Shown piece by piece: positions 1-7,238 of a stretch of DNA of 8,205 bases. Numbering within the stretch: the stretch's first letter is position 1; every line of letters starts with the position of its first letter. Position numbers and translations under genes: made by a program. A model generated the notes under the pieces. The model saw only the letters and a list, made by a program, of their open reading frames with translations, was not told where the DNA came from and made no database searches. Source of the DNA: Akkermansiaceae bacterium (GTDB lineage: Bacteria; Verrucomicrobiota; Verrucomicrobiia; Verrucomicrobiales; Akkermansiaceae); contig JACMMB010000166.1 of the NCBI GenBank assembly GCA_014379305.1, positions 1 to 8,205 on the forward strand, written 5' to 3'.

Positions 1-24
1 ACGCTCGTGCAGGCTGAAATCCAT
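1..24 (-). CDS. Possible start of a further gene, cut by the left edge
   Basis: An ATG at 24..22 opens a frame (M-D-F-S-L-H-E-R) that stays open to the window edge. It lies 3 bp after the stop codon of the PqiC gene and is in the same frame. An AGGTGA stretch at 33..28 that includes that stop codon sits where a ribosome binding site would, 4 to 5 bases before the ATG. Tight spacing and this site suggest translational coupling with the Pqi genes. Only eight codons are visible, so no product can be named and the call may be wrong. Confidence 0.35.
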
Positions 25-27
25 CGT

Positions 28-591
28 TCACCTGCCCTTGATTCCAGCGGCGATGTCCGCCGCCAGCTTGGCCAGCAACCTCGATTGCGCAGCCACCACC
101 GAAGGGTAGTCCTCGGCTGTAATCGGCTCGCTGCCGACAAATGTCCGCGAGGCCCGCAATTGTCTCCCCGGCAAGGCATACACTCTCCAGCCCGCCTCGA
201 TATGTGCGAAGCCGTCATTGCCGGCGTGGAACTCCCGGATATCCATGGTCACCTGGTAATCGATTTCGCTATCGCGCTGCCAAGGATAAATCTGGACATT
301 TCCTGTTCTCAGCTGATGTCCGAGATTGATGGAAGTGACCCTTGCGACGGCGTTATCGAGATCGCCCGCCCACAGGTGGCTTTCCGCGATCTGCAATTGA
401 TTCGGCCCGCTTTGGATGACGAGATTTTCGCGATCCACATACTCCGCCAAGGTGACCGGGCCGACACCGATCGACCTGCCCCCACCCGATGGGACCGGCC
501 CTTCCGCAGTGAGAACGTAATAAGACGGTACCGTTCCCCCGCAACCAAGCAGCAGTAGCGCGGTCCCCATGATCATAAAAACTCTTGTCAT
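28..591 (-). CDS. pqiC: PqiC-like outer-membrane lipoprotein (ABC-type transport auxiliary family)
   Basis: This 187-residue protein is the likely outer-membrane end of the Pqi lipid-transport conduit. Seen in the sequence: a short basic start (R3), a hydrophobic stretch, and a lipobox L14-L15-G16-C17, so C17 should be lipidated after signal peptidase II cleavage. The mature part opens with the S-Y-Y-V-L segment (23-27) usual in this family, then I41-G-V-G-P-V, the Y51-V-D-R motif, a central H72-L-W74-A segment, and a late beta strand ending in G134-W135. Length is close to that of enterobacterial PqiC (YmbA). It starts 15 bp after the pqiB stop with a clear AAAGGA site at 602..597, five bases from the ATG. 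Known of the family: PqiC anchors the PqiB tube in the outer membrane. The divergent sequence makes family assignment depend partly on its position after pqiB. Confidence 0.88.
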   Translation of the reverse strand: MTRVFMIMGTALLLLGCGGTVPSYYVLTAEGPVPSGGGRSIGVGPVTLAEYVDRENLVIQSGPNQLQIAESHLWAGDLDNAVARVTSINLGHQLRTGNVQIYPWQRDSEIDYQVTMDIREFHAGNDGFAHIEAGWRVYALPGRQLRASRTFVGSEPITAEDYPSVVAAQSRLLAKLAADIAAGIKGR

Positions 592-606
592 CGCAATCCT
601 TTCATT
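592..606 (-). promoter_or_regulatory. Ribosome binding site of pqiC in the pqiB-pqiC gap
   Basis: The 15-bp gap between the pqiB stop (609..607) and the pqiC start (591..589) carries AAAGGA at 602..597, five bases before the ATG. It is among the best-placed Shine-Dalgarno matches in the window and fixes the start of pqiC. Confidence 0.75.
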
Positions 607-2271
607 TCAGCGCTTTCCAGCCGCTTTCGGCTTGGGATTTCCCGGAGCATCCTTTCCGAACAGCAGGGAATTCGGCTTTTCCTGAAGTGTATTGGTAAGT
701 GATTTGATCGAGCGCAGCGAACCCCTCAGTTCATCCAGCGTTCTCAGCAAATCCCCTTGGATCGCCCCATCAGGTCCGATGCTTGAAACTGACTTATCCA
801 GCGACGCGAGCGTTTTCCGGAGATTGGCCGGCAGCTCCCGGAATGCCGGATCTTCGAGAGTTGTCTTGGCAGCGGCCGCAGCTTCCTCGATCTCCTTGAG
901 CGCCAGCTTTGCTTCCGAAATGGTTTTCGCGGACTCCTCCGCCGCAGCGGTAATTTGAGTCACGGCATCCTCCAGGGGCAGCGCATCGATTTTATCCAGA
1001 ATGGAAGCCAGCTTGACCTCAAGCTGGGCAAAACCGGAAGGCATGGTGGGCACCACCGGATAGTCTCCCTGAAAACCCAGCTCAACGGGTTCCTCGTCTT
1101 TGTAATAGTCGAAATCCACATACATCGCACCGGTAAGCAAACTGCCGGTCTTTAGCGTGGCCCGGAGTCCCTTTCGCACAGCCTCCTCCAACAAAGGAAG
1201 CTCGTCCCGCGGATGCCTCGCCTCGCCGCTTGCGCGCAGAAGATTGGGATCGACCTGAACCAGAACCGGCACCTTCTGGTTATTGTTATCGGGAAAGTAG
1301 TCGAAGGAAATATTCGTCACCCGCCCGATCACAATGCCCCGGTATTCCACCGGTGCGGACTTGCCCAGACCGCGAACGCTCTGATCAAAAAGCAGCAGTA
1401 GTTCAAGCGTCGGCTCGAAGGTTGATTCGTCGGCGGAATCCGCATCCTCATGCAGCTCGTAGATCGCCCCGTCTTTCGCCAGCGCTCCCGGCTCGGTCCC
1501 CTCCTGAACCGCGAACGAAACCCCCCCTGAAACCATCGCCTGAAAAGACGGGGTTCTGAGCTTGAAGCCATCGACTCCGGCGGAAACATCAATCCCGCTG
1601 GTGTTCCAAAACTTGGTATTTTCCCTCACCAGCATCTGATACTGCTCACGGATGAACGCCTCATAAGTGATCCGCTGGCCGTCTGGCGCAAGCTTCCTGC
1701 TTTCGATCCTGCCCACTTCATAGCCACGGTAATAGATCGGCGACCCTGCGGTCAGCGATCCGGCATCCTCGGAAATCAAGGTCAGGCGCCTTCCCGGGAT
1801 GCTCCTGTTGGTCGCCGGCGGAGTTTCCCGGCCTTTGTATTTTCTCGGTCCCAATTTCCCGGTTCCCGGTTCCAACTCAATGTAAACGCCTGTCAAAAGG
1901 GTTCCCAATCCGGAAATATCCGAGGCGCTCACCCTGGGCCTCACCACCCAGAAGCGGGTGCCTTTACGCAGCAGCGATTCATTTCCTTTATCTAGCTGGC
2001 AGTAGATCAGGACCGACTGCAAATCCTCGGCGAGTTCAAGCCGGGTGACATTGCCAACACTGACCGAACGGCAGCGGATCTCGGTTTTTCCTGCGGAAAT
2101 TCCATCGGCGGTATCAAATCGAATCCTGACTTCGGGGCCTTTCGAACTGATGTTTTTATACAACATCCAGCCGCCGATCAGGATCGCGAGAATCGGCACC
2201 GCCCAGACCACGTTCCAGCGCTGGGCGGAACGTATCTCGGGAATCGCGGCAGTTGGTTCGGGGTCACTCAC
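607..2271 (-). CDS. pqiB: PqiB-like MCE (MlaD-domain) intermembrane transport protein
   Basis: With the GTG start at 2271 the product is 554 residues, near the usual PqiB length. After a short cytoplasmic tail comes one membrane anchor (about 20-38), then three MCE/MlaD domains at about 46-135, 160-255 and 288-390. The first has the characteristic G45-P-E-V start, G61-K-T, F107-W-V-V and G121-L-G-T-L-L-T-G-V-Y stretches. Domains two and three carry I179-Y-Y-R-G and V308-E-Y-R-G. The C-terminal part (about 415-535) is rich in Ala, Glu, Lys and Leu, predicted helical or coiled-coil, and ends in P533-N-S-L-L-F-G, a common ending in PqiB. Known of the family: hexamers stack MCE rings and the helices form a tube spanning the periplasm for lipid movement. 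The start overlaps the preceding gene by 8 bp and lacks a good ribosome site; an in-frame TTG at 2343 would add 24 residues with no family resemblance. Confidence 0.93.
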   Translation of the reverse strand: MSDPEPTAAIPEIRSAQRWNVVWAVPILAILIGGWMLYKNISSKGPEVRIRFDTADGISAGKTEIRCRSVSVGNVTRLELAEDLQSVLIYCQLDKGNESLLRKGTRFWVVRPRVSASDISGLGTLLTGVYIELEPGTGKLGPRKYKGRETPPATNRSIPGRRLTLISEDAGSLTAGSPIYYRGYEVGRIESRKLAPDGQRITYEAFIREQYQMLVRENTKFWNTSGIDVSAGVDGFKLRTPSFQAMVSGGVSFAVQEGTEPGALAKDGAIYELHEDADSADESTFEPTLELLLLFDQSVRGLGKSAPVEYRGIVIGRVTNISFDYFPDNNNQKVPVLVQVDPNLLRASGEARHPRDELPLLEEAVRKGLRATLKTGSLLTGAMYVDFDYYKDEEPVELGFQGDYPVVPTMPSGFAQLEVKLASILDKIDALPLEDAVTQITAAAEESAKTISEAKLALKEIEEAAAAAKTTLEDPAFRELPANLRKTLASLDKSVSSIGPDGAIQGDLLRTLDELRGSLRSIKSLTNTLQEKPNSLLFGKDAPGNPKPKAAGKR

Positions 2272-2926
2272 TCTTGGAATTGATATTGATTTCGCCTCGC
2301 GCGGCCTCGCGCTCAAGCTGATCCCAAAGCAGCTTCGGGTCAAAACTCATTGCGGCGAACATGGTCAGGATCACCACTCCTGCAAAGGCCAAAGCACCCG
2401 GACCCGGCGTGACCCGCATATAATTTCCGAGCTGGACCATCGTTACCAGAATCGCCACGACAAAGATATCGACCATCGACCAGCGGCCAAGCAACTCCGT
2501 CATCCAATACACTTTCCCCAGAATATTCGCGGAATGCGGAACCAATCCTTTCGCCGCCGCGCAAAGCCACAGCAGTGAAAAGATCTTGAGCAGGGGGATC
2601 ATGATCGAGGCGGTGAAAATGACGATCGCAATCGGGTAGGAGCCTGACTCCCAAAAGGAAATCAAGCCCTCCACAATTGTGGTTTCCGTAAGCACTCCCA
2701 GCTCCCGGATACTCATGATGGGCAGCATGTTCGCCGGCACATACATCACCGCCGAGGCAATCACCAGGGCCATCGTCCGTGAAATACTATCCGGCTTGCG
2801 CAAATGCAGATGTGATCCGCACCTGGGACAATAAGCTGCTGCAACCGGGGTAACCTTCTCGCACACATGGCATCCGGCGAGTCCATGGGTCACCGCTCGC
2901 GAGGAATTTTCACACAGATGACTCAT
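2264..2926 (-). CDS. pqiA: PqiA-like membrane protein, C-terminal-half module
   Basis: A 220-residue inner-membrane protein matching the second half of PqiA. It has a four-cysteine zinc ribbon (C19-x-x-C22 and C33-P-R-C36) and four membrane segments at about 51-71, 97-121, 149-168 and 176-196. P64-A-N-M-L-P-I-M and G147-R-W-S-M-V-D-I-F are signatures of the PqiA second module, and it closes with L200-W-D-Q-L-E. The start is the ATG at 2926, whose TGA-overlapping four bases (ATGA, 2926..2923) join it to the preceding half; GGAGG at 2944..2940 and AAGGA at 2934..2930 precede it. An earlier in-frame start at 2956 would place those sites inside the gene. In enterobacteria both modules form one roughly 400-residue chain; here they are separate, so a two-subunit assembly with PqiB is inferred. 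Confidence 0.92.
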   Translation of the reverse strand: MSHLCENSSRAVTHGLAGCHVCEKVTPVAAAYCPRCGSHLHLRKPDSISRTMALVIASAVMYVPANMLPIMSIRELGVLTETTIVEGLISFWESGSYPIAIVIFTASIMIPLLKIFSLLWLCAAAKGLVPHSANILGKVYWMTELLGRWSMVDIFVVAILVTMVQLGNYMRVTPGPGALAFAGVVILTMFAAMSFDPKLLWDQLEREAARGEININSKSE

Positions 2927-3576
2927 ACGTCCTTCGCCACCTCCAGGCGATCCCACAACTCCCTTTTGTCAATCGCCGCAACTGCCGCAGCCATACAGAA
3001 CATGAGTATCGCGAATGCCCAGAAACCGACGCCAAAATACAGCTCCGCAAGTTTTCCAAGTTTCAATAGACTCACCAAAACGCCTAGCAGAAACACTTCG
3101 ATCATGTTCCAAGGCTCGGTGTGGCTCATCCAGCGCGTCACCAGCATCGCGCCGGGCGCAATTCTTCCGAACATCAGCGGTCCGCAAACATAGACCAAGC
3201 CGCAGGAAAGCACCAAAGGCATGATGATGGTAAACATGGCCACGCCCCAGCCTACGATCGGGGTTCCCTCATTGATCAGAGCCAGGGCGGCCCCGGGCAA
3301 AGTCAGGAATGTCCTCATCCCGCCCGCATCCATGTGAATGAACGGAGCCGTATGCACGACAACCATCAGCAGAAGTGCTGTCATGGAAAATGACGTCACG
3401 CGCACCAGCGAAGCCTTGCGATTTTGAAAAAGGGTGGCGCCACAACATACGCAGCGCGCGCGCGAGCCCTCCGGGATCGGTTCAGCCTCATGCAGGGTAT
3501 CGCAGAAATGGCACACCGCATGATGAGGACCGCCCTTCGGCTTCGGCCACGTCAGTATGGAAAGTCGCGTTCTCAA
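2923..3576 (-). CDS. pqiA: PqiA-like membrane protein, N-terminal-half module
   Basis: With a TTG start at 3576 this is a 217-residue inner-membrane protein resembling the first half of PqiA. A four-cysteine zinc ribbon (C22-x-x-C25, C42-x-x-C45) is followed by four hydrophobic segments at about 57-80, 107-132, 158-175 and 180-202. The W156-N-M-I-E-V-F-L-L-G-V-L-V stretch is a signature of the PqiA first module, and the protein ends with L207-W-D-R-L-E, echoing the end of the other half. The TTG is preceded by AAGGA at 3589..3585 with 8-base spacing, which overlaps the stop codon of the hydrolase gene. An in-frame ATG at 3642 would add 22 residues, overlap the hydrolase by 55 bp and lack family resemblance. 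The role inferred from the family is the inner-membrane partner that loads or unloads lipids at the PqiB tube. Confidence 0.9.
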   Translation of the reverse strand: MRTRLSILTWPKPKGGPHHAVCHFCDTLHEAEPIPEGSRARCVCCGATLFQNRKASLVRVTSFSMTALLLMVVVHTAPFIHMDAGGMRTFLTLPGAALALINEGTPIVGWGVAMFTIIMPLVLSCGLVYVCGPLMFGRIAPGAMLVTRWMSHTEPWNMIEVFLLGVLVSLLKLGKLAELYFGVGFWAFAILMFCMAAAVAAIDKRELWDRLEVAKDV

Positions 3577-3592
3577 ATAATTTTTCCTTACC
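3577..3592 (-). promoter_or_regulatory. Ribosome binding site deciding the TTG start of the PqiA N-half gene
   Basis: The hydrolase gene ends with its TAA at 3590..3588. AAGGA at 3589..3585 includes the last two bases of that stop codon, and eight A/T-rich bases separate it from the TTG at 3576. This arrangement favours translational coupling and the TTG start over the upstream ATG at 3642. Confidence 0.6.
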
Positions 3593-4442
3593 TCGTCGCC
3601 ACCACTCTCTGTGTCAACTCTCCCAAGCCCTCGATCCCGCATTCAACCCAATCCCCAGCTTGAAGATATTGCGGCGGGTCCATCCCCATCGCCACTCCGC
3701 TGGGTGTCCCGGTGGCGATGACATCCCCGGGAAACAGAGTCATGAAACGGCTGATGTAGCTCACCAGGTGACGCACGCTGAACAGCATGTCGCCGGTCCA
3801 TCCGTTTTGTCTCAATTCTCCATTCACCTTGCACCACAGTCTCAATCCCTGCGGATCGCTGACCTCGTCCGCGGTTACCAGGCACGGCCCCATGGGAGCG
3901 AAACTGTCCGCGCTCTTTCCCTTAGTCCACTGGCCTCCCATTTCGTTTTGAAAAGCACGCTCTGAATAGTCGCAAAAAACCGAATAGCCAGCCACATAAT
4001 CCAATGCATCGGCCTCTTCCACATAACTGGCGACCCTCCCGACCACAACCGCCAGCTCGACTTCGTAGTCCAGTTTACTGGAGCTACGGGGAATCAGCAC
4101 ATCGTCAGCGGGACCACTCCAGGCGCTGCTGGCTTTCATGAACAGCACTGGTTCGGACGGAATTCCCCCGCCGAACTCCACGGCATGCTCCAGATAATTT
4201 TTACCGACACAAATGATTTTCGAAGGCCGCGCGATCGGTGGACCGAGTCTGACCTCCGGATCGATTTCGGCCCCGCCCGGACAACCTTCGGAAATCCACT
4301 CCGCCAGACTTTCCAGGCCTCCCATTTCAAAAAACGCCTCATCAAAATCCAGAAATTCGCCACTCGCATCGATCCTGCGACCGTCCGCTAAAACCACGCC
4401 CGGCTCTTCCCGTCCTTCCTCTCCGAATCGAATTATTCTCAT
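3588..4442 (-). CDS. Fumarylacetoacetate hydrolase family protein (possible 2,4-diketo-3-deoxy-sugar-acid hydrolase)
   Basis: A 284-residue cytosolic enzyme of the FAH family (COG0179). The N-terminal 70 residues form the usual small cap domain; the catalytic domain starts at K75-I-I-C-V-G-K-N-Y. Metal-ligand pattern is intact: D125-Y-E127-V-E129 and D158 in a G152-Y-S-V-F-C-D segment, with K174/K176 and P183-x-G-P downstream and T244-G-T-P-S-G-V near the end. Members split or hydrate 2-oxo acids with Mg2+ or Mn2+; those of this length and the G-K-S-A-D-S-F-x-P-x-G-P pattern include hydrolases of L-fucose and L-rhamnose breakdown and enzymes misnamed ureidoglycolate lyase, so the substrate is not settled. 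No other catabolic gene is visible nearby. The ATG at 4442 is chosen because M-R-I-I-R-F is the family's usual beginning, with GGGA upstream; an ATG at 4472 is possible. A 70-bp gap precedes it. Confidence 0.9.
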   Translation of the reverse strand: MRIIRFGEEGREEPGVVLADGRRIDASGEFLDFDEAFFEMGGLESLAEWISEGCPGGAEIDPEVRLGPPIARPSKIICVGKNYLEHAVEFGGGIPSEPVLFMKASSAWSGPADDVLIPRSSSKLDYEVELAVVVGRVASYVEEADALDYVAGYSVFCDYSERAFQNEMGGQWTKGKSADSFAPMGPCLVTADEVSDPQGLRLWCKVNGELRQNGWTGDMLFSVRHLVSYISRFMTLFPGDVIATGTPSGVAMGMDPPQYLQAGDWVECGIEGLGELTQRVVATR

Positions 4443-4512
4443 AGCTGAAATCCCGACCTGTTTATCAAGCATCCCCGGCTTTGCCAGCCCAAACGCTGCT
4501 TTGCGAATCCAT
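4443..4512 (-). other. 70-bp gap between paralogue 3 and the hydrolase gene
   Basis: This is the longest non-coding gap in the window. I see only a weak GGCT/AGCC stem with no following T run and no good -35/-10 pair. It may contain an internal promoter too divergent to recognise, but the simplest reading is a plain intergenic spacer inside one transcription unit. Confidence 0.4.
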
Positions 4513-5901
4513 TCACCAATCCTCCAACTGGCGCAATTCCTCCATCGACCGATCGTAGATGTTGAACTCGATCCGCTTGAACGCATCCTTGCGGAAACTC
4601 GCATTGCCGAAATTCTGACTGAAGCCGAGCAATTGATCCTCCTCCACCCCGTCCAGCCTGAAAACAAGATGGGATCCGTCCAGGAGCGTCGCGCGAACAT
4701 CACCTTTGTTACGCTTCGGCGTTTCCATGTCCGCAGGCTTCAACACGATGTTTTTCAATCTCGCCACCGGGAAACTTACTTCCGAGAAAGTGGTCTTCAT
4801 CGAGATCATCTCGTCCTTGATTCCGAGAACTTCACCCTCGATGGAATCGCCGTTTCTCAAAACCATCCTGCCATCCGGAATTTTATCCTCGCTATCCTTC
4901 GTTTCCCGCTCTTCTTCGCCGAACTCCCAGCCACCGCGAAATTCGCGTCTCAACTTGGCCTGACGGTCCTGCTCACCCTCTGTATAACCATCCCAACCGG
5001 TCACTTCGATGTTCGAAATTTTCAGTGGCGCGCTGTCCTGGCAAACGATCTGAAAACCTTTCCCGAGATCGTCTTTCACCACATTATCGTCCTGCCACAC
5101 GTCGATCAATTTATCGTCCACGTAGAGCAAAATTTTTCCTGACTTCAGGCTCGCTCGAATTTCCAGTCTGGCTTTTTCATTTTCCCGCAATTCTCCCGCA
5201 CTGGTTGAGTGTCCCAGCCAGTTGTTGGATCCGGCTTTCTTTACGTGGACCGAATTACCCTGGAAAACCATTTCATAGCCCCCCTTCGGGGTATCCGTGC
5301 TGATATCATTCGAGAAAAAAACAATTTTAGGCCGAAACGCACCTCGCCAGGAGGCCTCGAACGAAATTTTGCATTCATCCGGAAATTCAATCTCCCGTCC
5401 GATGCCACCTGCGGTTTCACAATGCAGCGCGCCTGACTTGAATTCCCACCCGCTCTCCTCCTGGGTCTTCGTCCATTCCTTAAAACTGTTCGGGCCACGA
5501 TAGAAATAATCCGTCTTTTGCGAAATTTTCACCGATTTCACATTCACCCGCCGGAAAACCAACTCTCCACCAAACCAGGTTTTCAGTTTGATTTCGTCAT
5601 TCGTGAGTCCCGCCAGCTGGCCGCGGATCGAATCCCCATTCGTCATCGCGAGGTTTGCCTCATGACCTGCGGCCTCATTTCCGATCCTGGATGTGGTTGC
5701 AGGCATGCTCAAATCCACCACCTGATCCAGCGCGAATTCCGCAGGCTCTTTCAAAATCCTGGATTCCCAAGTCAGCTTCTCATCCGAAAGTGAAAGGACA
5801 TTTCCAGACAGCTGATCGCCATTGGAAAAACGCACGACCGCCTTGTCTTCCTGCGCCATGCAGCAAGCGATCAAGGCCATCCCTGTCGTCAGAATTCTCA
5901 T
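4513..5901 (-). CDS. Exported protein with LamG/DUF1080-like core and four NGD beta modules (paralogue 3)
   Basis: A 462-residue exported protein of unknown function. The N-terminus is a short signal; L10-I-A-C13 fits a lipobox, while cleavage after C14-M-A16 by signal peptidase I is the alternative. Four short beta modules repeat the pattern strand, N-G-D or D-G-S turn, strand: about 21-66 (N27-G-D), 82-127 (N88-G-D), 344-388 (N350-G-D) and 400-446 (D408-G-S). Between them, 131-305 looks like a concanavalin-type beta-sandwich of the LamG or DUF1080 kind, with F140-K-E-W and a late strand pair G255-K-I-L-L-Y-V-D-D. A highly charged linker (about 306-343) follows. The start shares ATGA (5901..5898) with the preceding paralogue, implying coupled translation. 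No catalytic residues were identified, so a binding or structural role in the envelope is as likely as an enzyme. Confidence 0.82.
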   Translation of the reverse strand: MRILTTGMALIACCMAQEDKAVVRFSNGDQLSGNVLSLSDEKLTWESRILKEPAEFALDQVVDLSMPATTSRIGNEAAGHEANLAMTNGDSIRGQLAGLTNDEIKLKTWFGGELVFRRVNVKSVKISQKTDYFYRGPNSFKEWTKTQEESGWEFKSGALHCETAGGIGREIEFPDECKISFEASWRGAFRPKIVFFSNDISTDTPKGGYEMVFQGNSVHVKKAGSNNWLGHSTSAGELRENEKARLEIRASLKSGKILLYVDDKLIDVWQDDNVVKDDLGKGFQIVCQDSAPLKISNIEVTGWDGYTEGEQDRQAKLRREFRGGWEFGEEERETKDSEDKIPDGRMVLRNGDSIEGEVLGIKDEMISMKTTFSEVSFPVARLKNIVLKPADMETPKRNKGDVRATLLDGSHLVFRLDGVEEDQLLGFSQNFGNASFRKDAFKRIEFNIYDRSMEELRQLEDW

Positions 5902-7238
5902 TTGCTTTTGACCGCCTTGGCCTTGGGAATTTCCCGGCGTTCCAAAAATGTCATGCCCGCGCGATCCAATCGCATCGCGCCGAGCAGGGGATGCACTACC
6001 TTCACCAGATCTTTCTCAAACACACATGAGGAAACGCGCATCTCGCCCTTTCCCCGCAAACGAAGAATCAAACCCTCCGCGGCATCAATGGGTTGTTCCT
6101 TTCCGCCACTCGATAGAAAAACCGTTGAAACCTCCTCCTCGGGCAGTTCGATCATTTCCTCTTGGAAATCGCTTTTGAAAACATAGACCGCACCTTCGGC
6201 GCTTCCCCTGATTTTTGTTAGAATCCCTCCGAATCTCTCTCCATAGCGTCCAATCAACGAATCCATTTCCCCATCGCCGCGTTCTTCCGAGCGGTGCCTG
6301 TCTCCCTGGACGTCCCACACGAGAACCTCGATGTTGCCCACCGATTGTTTGCTTTCATCCGGTGCCTGGCTCATCAAAACAATGCCACCACCCTTTGGAA
6401 TCAGCGGGATCGGATCGCTGTACCGGCCCTCCAGCTCGTCATCGATATACAAATGAATCAATCCCCGCGAGCGATCCACCCGCAGCTCCAGTTTCATGCG
6501 ATTTCCGGGAAATTGCTCGGGCGTCCGGCTCAACAGCACGATCGGAGTGTAGCGGTTTTTAAGGGTGGACTCCCGCTTGATCTCAAGTCCCGCGCCCGCG
6601 AATTGCAAAAAATATCGATCCGCCTGGTCTCCCGCTGTTTGCAGCGGATCAGCGAAAGACAGTCGGAAGTTCGGATTACTCGACCAATTCAATTCAAAGC
6701 GGATGATGAAGTTTTCAGGCAGGTTCAATTCACGCGACAGATTACCCGGGCCTGCTGAAAGCAATTTCCCATCCTCAATAGTCCAGTTGCGCGATCCGTT
6801 GCCATCCCTTATCCAGCCTGTGAAATCACTCGGACCGGTGTAAATCACCCGCTCCGGGAAAATCCCAAGCTGCAGCGAATCCACCATTTTCCTTGGAATC
6901 TCAAGCTTTCCCAAATCCGGCGAACTCACCCGTAACGTGGTCTCGTCCAATCCATTCACCTGCGCCGGCAATACATCGCCATTAATAAGCCGCACCCGTT
7001 GACTCGGCACATCGCTGGATTTTTCGCTGATGCCGAAGTCCACCTGCTTCACCCGCGCGCCCTGCAAAACCAGCGGCTTGATCGAAATCGGCGAAACCAG
7101 GGTAATCGTCCCCTCATCATCCATCCCGATCATTTCCCCGGTAAGCTTGCCGTCATCGGTGAAGGAGACATCCGCCGCAAAAGCAGACGAAGCCAGAATC
7201 ACCAGCCACGGAAAGTTAAAAGCTCGTATCCCAATCAT
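5898..7238 (-). CDS. Exported protein with LamG/DUF1080-like core and flanking beta modules (paralogue 2)
   Basis: A 446-residue secreted protein of unknown function. A clear signal peptide (R5, hydrophobic 6-18) has a cleavage motif A19-F-A21 before A22-D. Beta modules sit at about 23-68, 80-124 (N86-G-D), 326-376 and 386-432; only the second keeps N-G-D, so the others are divergent. The core, about 131-310, includes T134-G-P-S-D-F-T-G-W, W152-T-I-E-D-G-K and G259-L-I-H-L-Y-I-D-D, the pattern of DUF1080/LamG beta-sandwiches. A charged linker (311-325) joins core to C-terminal modules, and the tail is lysine-rich. The start overlaps the end of the preceding paralogue by 23 bp and shares ATGA with the next; no strong ribosome site is seen. 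The DUF1080 likeness could suggest action on a saccharide, but I see no decisive active-site residues. Confidence 0.83.
   Translation of the reverse strand: MIGIRAFNFPWLVILASSAFAADVSFTDDGKLTGEMIGMDDEGTITLVSPISIKPLVLQGARVKQVDFGISEKSSDVPSQRVRLINGDVLPAQVNGLDETTLRVSSPDLGKLEIPRKMVDSLQLGIFPERVIYTGPSDFTGWIRDGNGSRNWTIEDGKLLSAGPGNLSRELNLPENFIIRFELNWSSNPNFRLSFADPLQTAGDQADRYFLQFAGAGLEIKRESTLKNRYTPIVLLSRTPEQFPGNRMKLELRVDRSRGLIHLYIDDELEGRYSDPIPLIPKGGGIVLMSQAPDESKQSVGNIEVLVWDVQGDRHRSEERGDGEMDSLIGRYGERFGGILTKIRGSAEGAVYVFKSDFQEEMIELPEEEVSTVFLSSGGKEQPIDAAEGLILRLRGKGEMRVSSCVFEKDLVKVVHPLLGAMRLDRAGMTFLERREIPKAKAVKSK

Noticed and set aside
4443..4512. Possible internal promoter or terminator before the hydrolase gene
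   Set aside because: No convincing -35/-10 pair and only a four-base-pair stem without a T run were found.
4443..4703. N-terminal extension of the hydrolase frame
   Set aside because: This part overlaps the end of paralogue 3 in another frame and is Arg/Ser-rich low-complexity sequence; family resemblance starts only at the ATG at 4442.
4213..5142. Plus-strand open frame of 309 codons
   Set aside because: It is antisense to the hydrolase and paralogue 3 genes, crosses the boundary between them, and its translation shows no domain or signal pattern. Long antisense frames are expected from this codon usage.
5279..5321. Hairpin CCCC-TTC-GGGG near a run of seven A
   Set aside because: It lies within the coding sequence of paralogue 3. 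On the minus strand the T run comes before the stem, and on the plus strand the stem is followed by A residues, so neither orientation makes an intrinsic terminator. The run keeps the reading frame.
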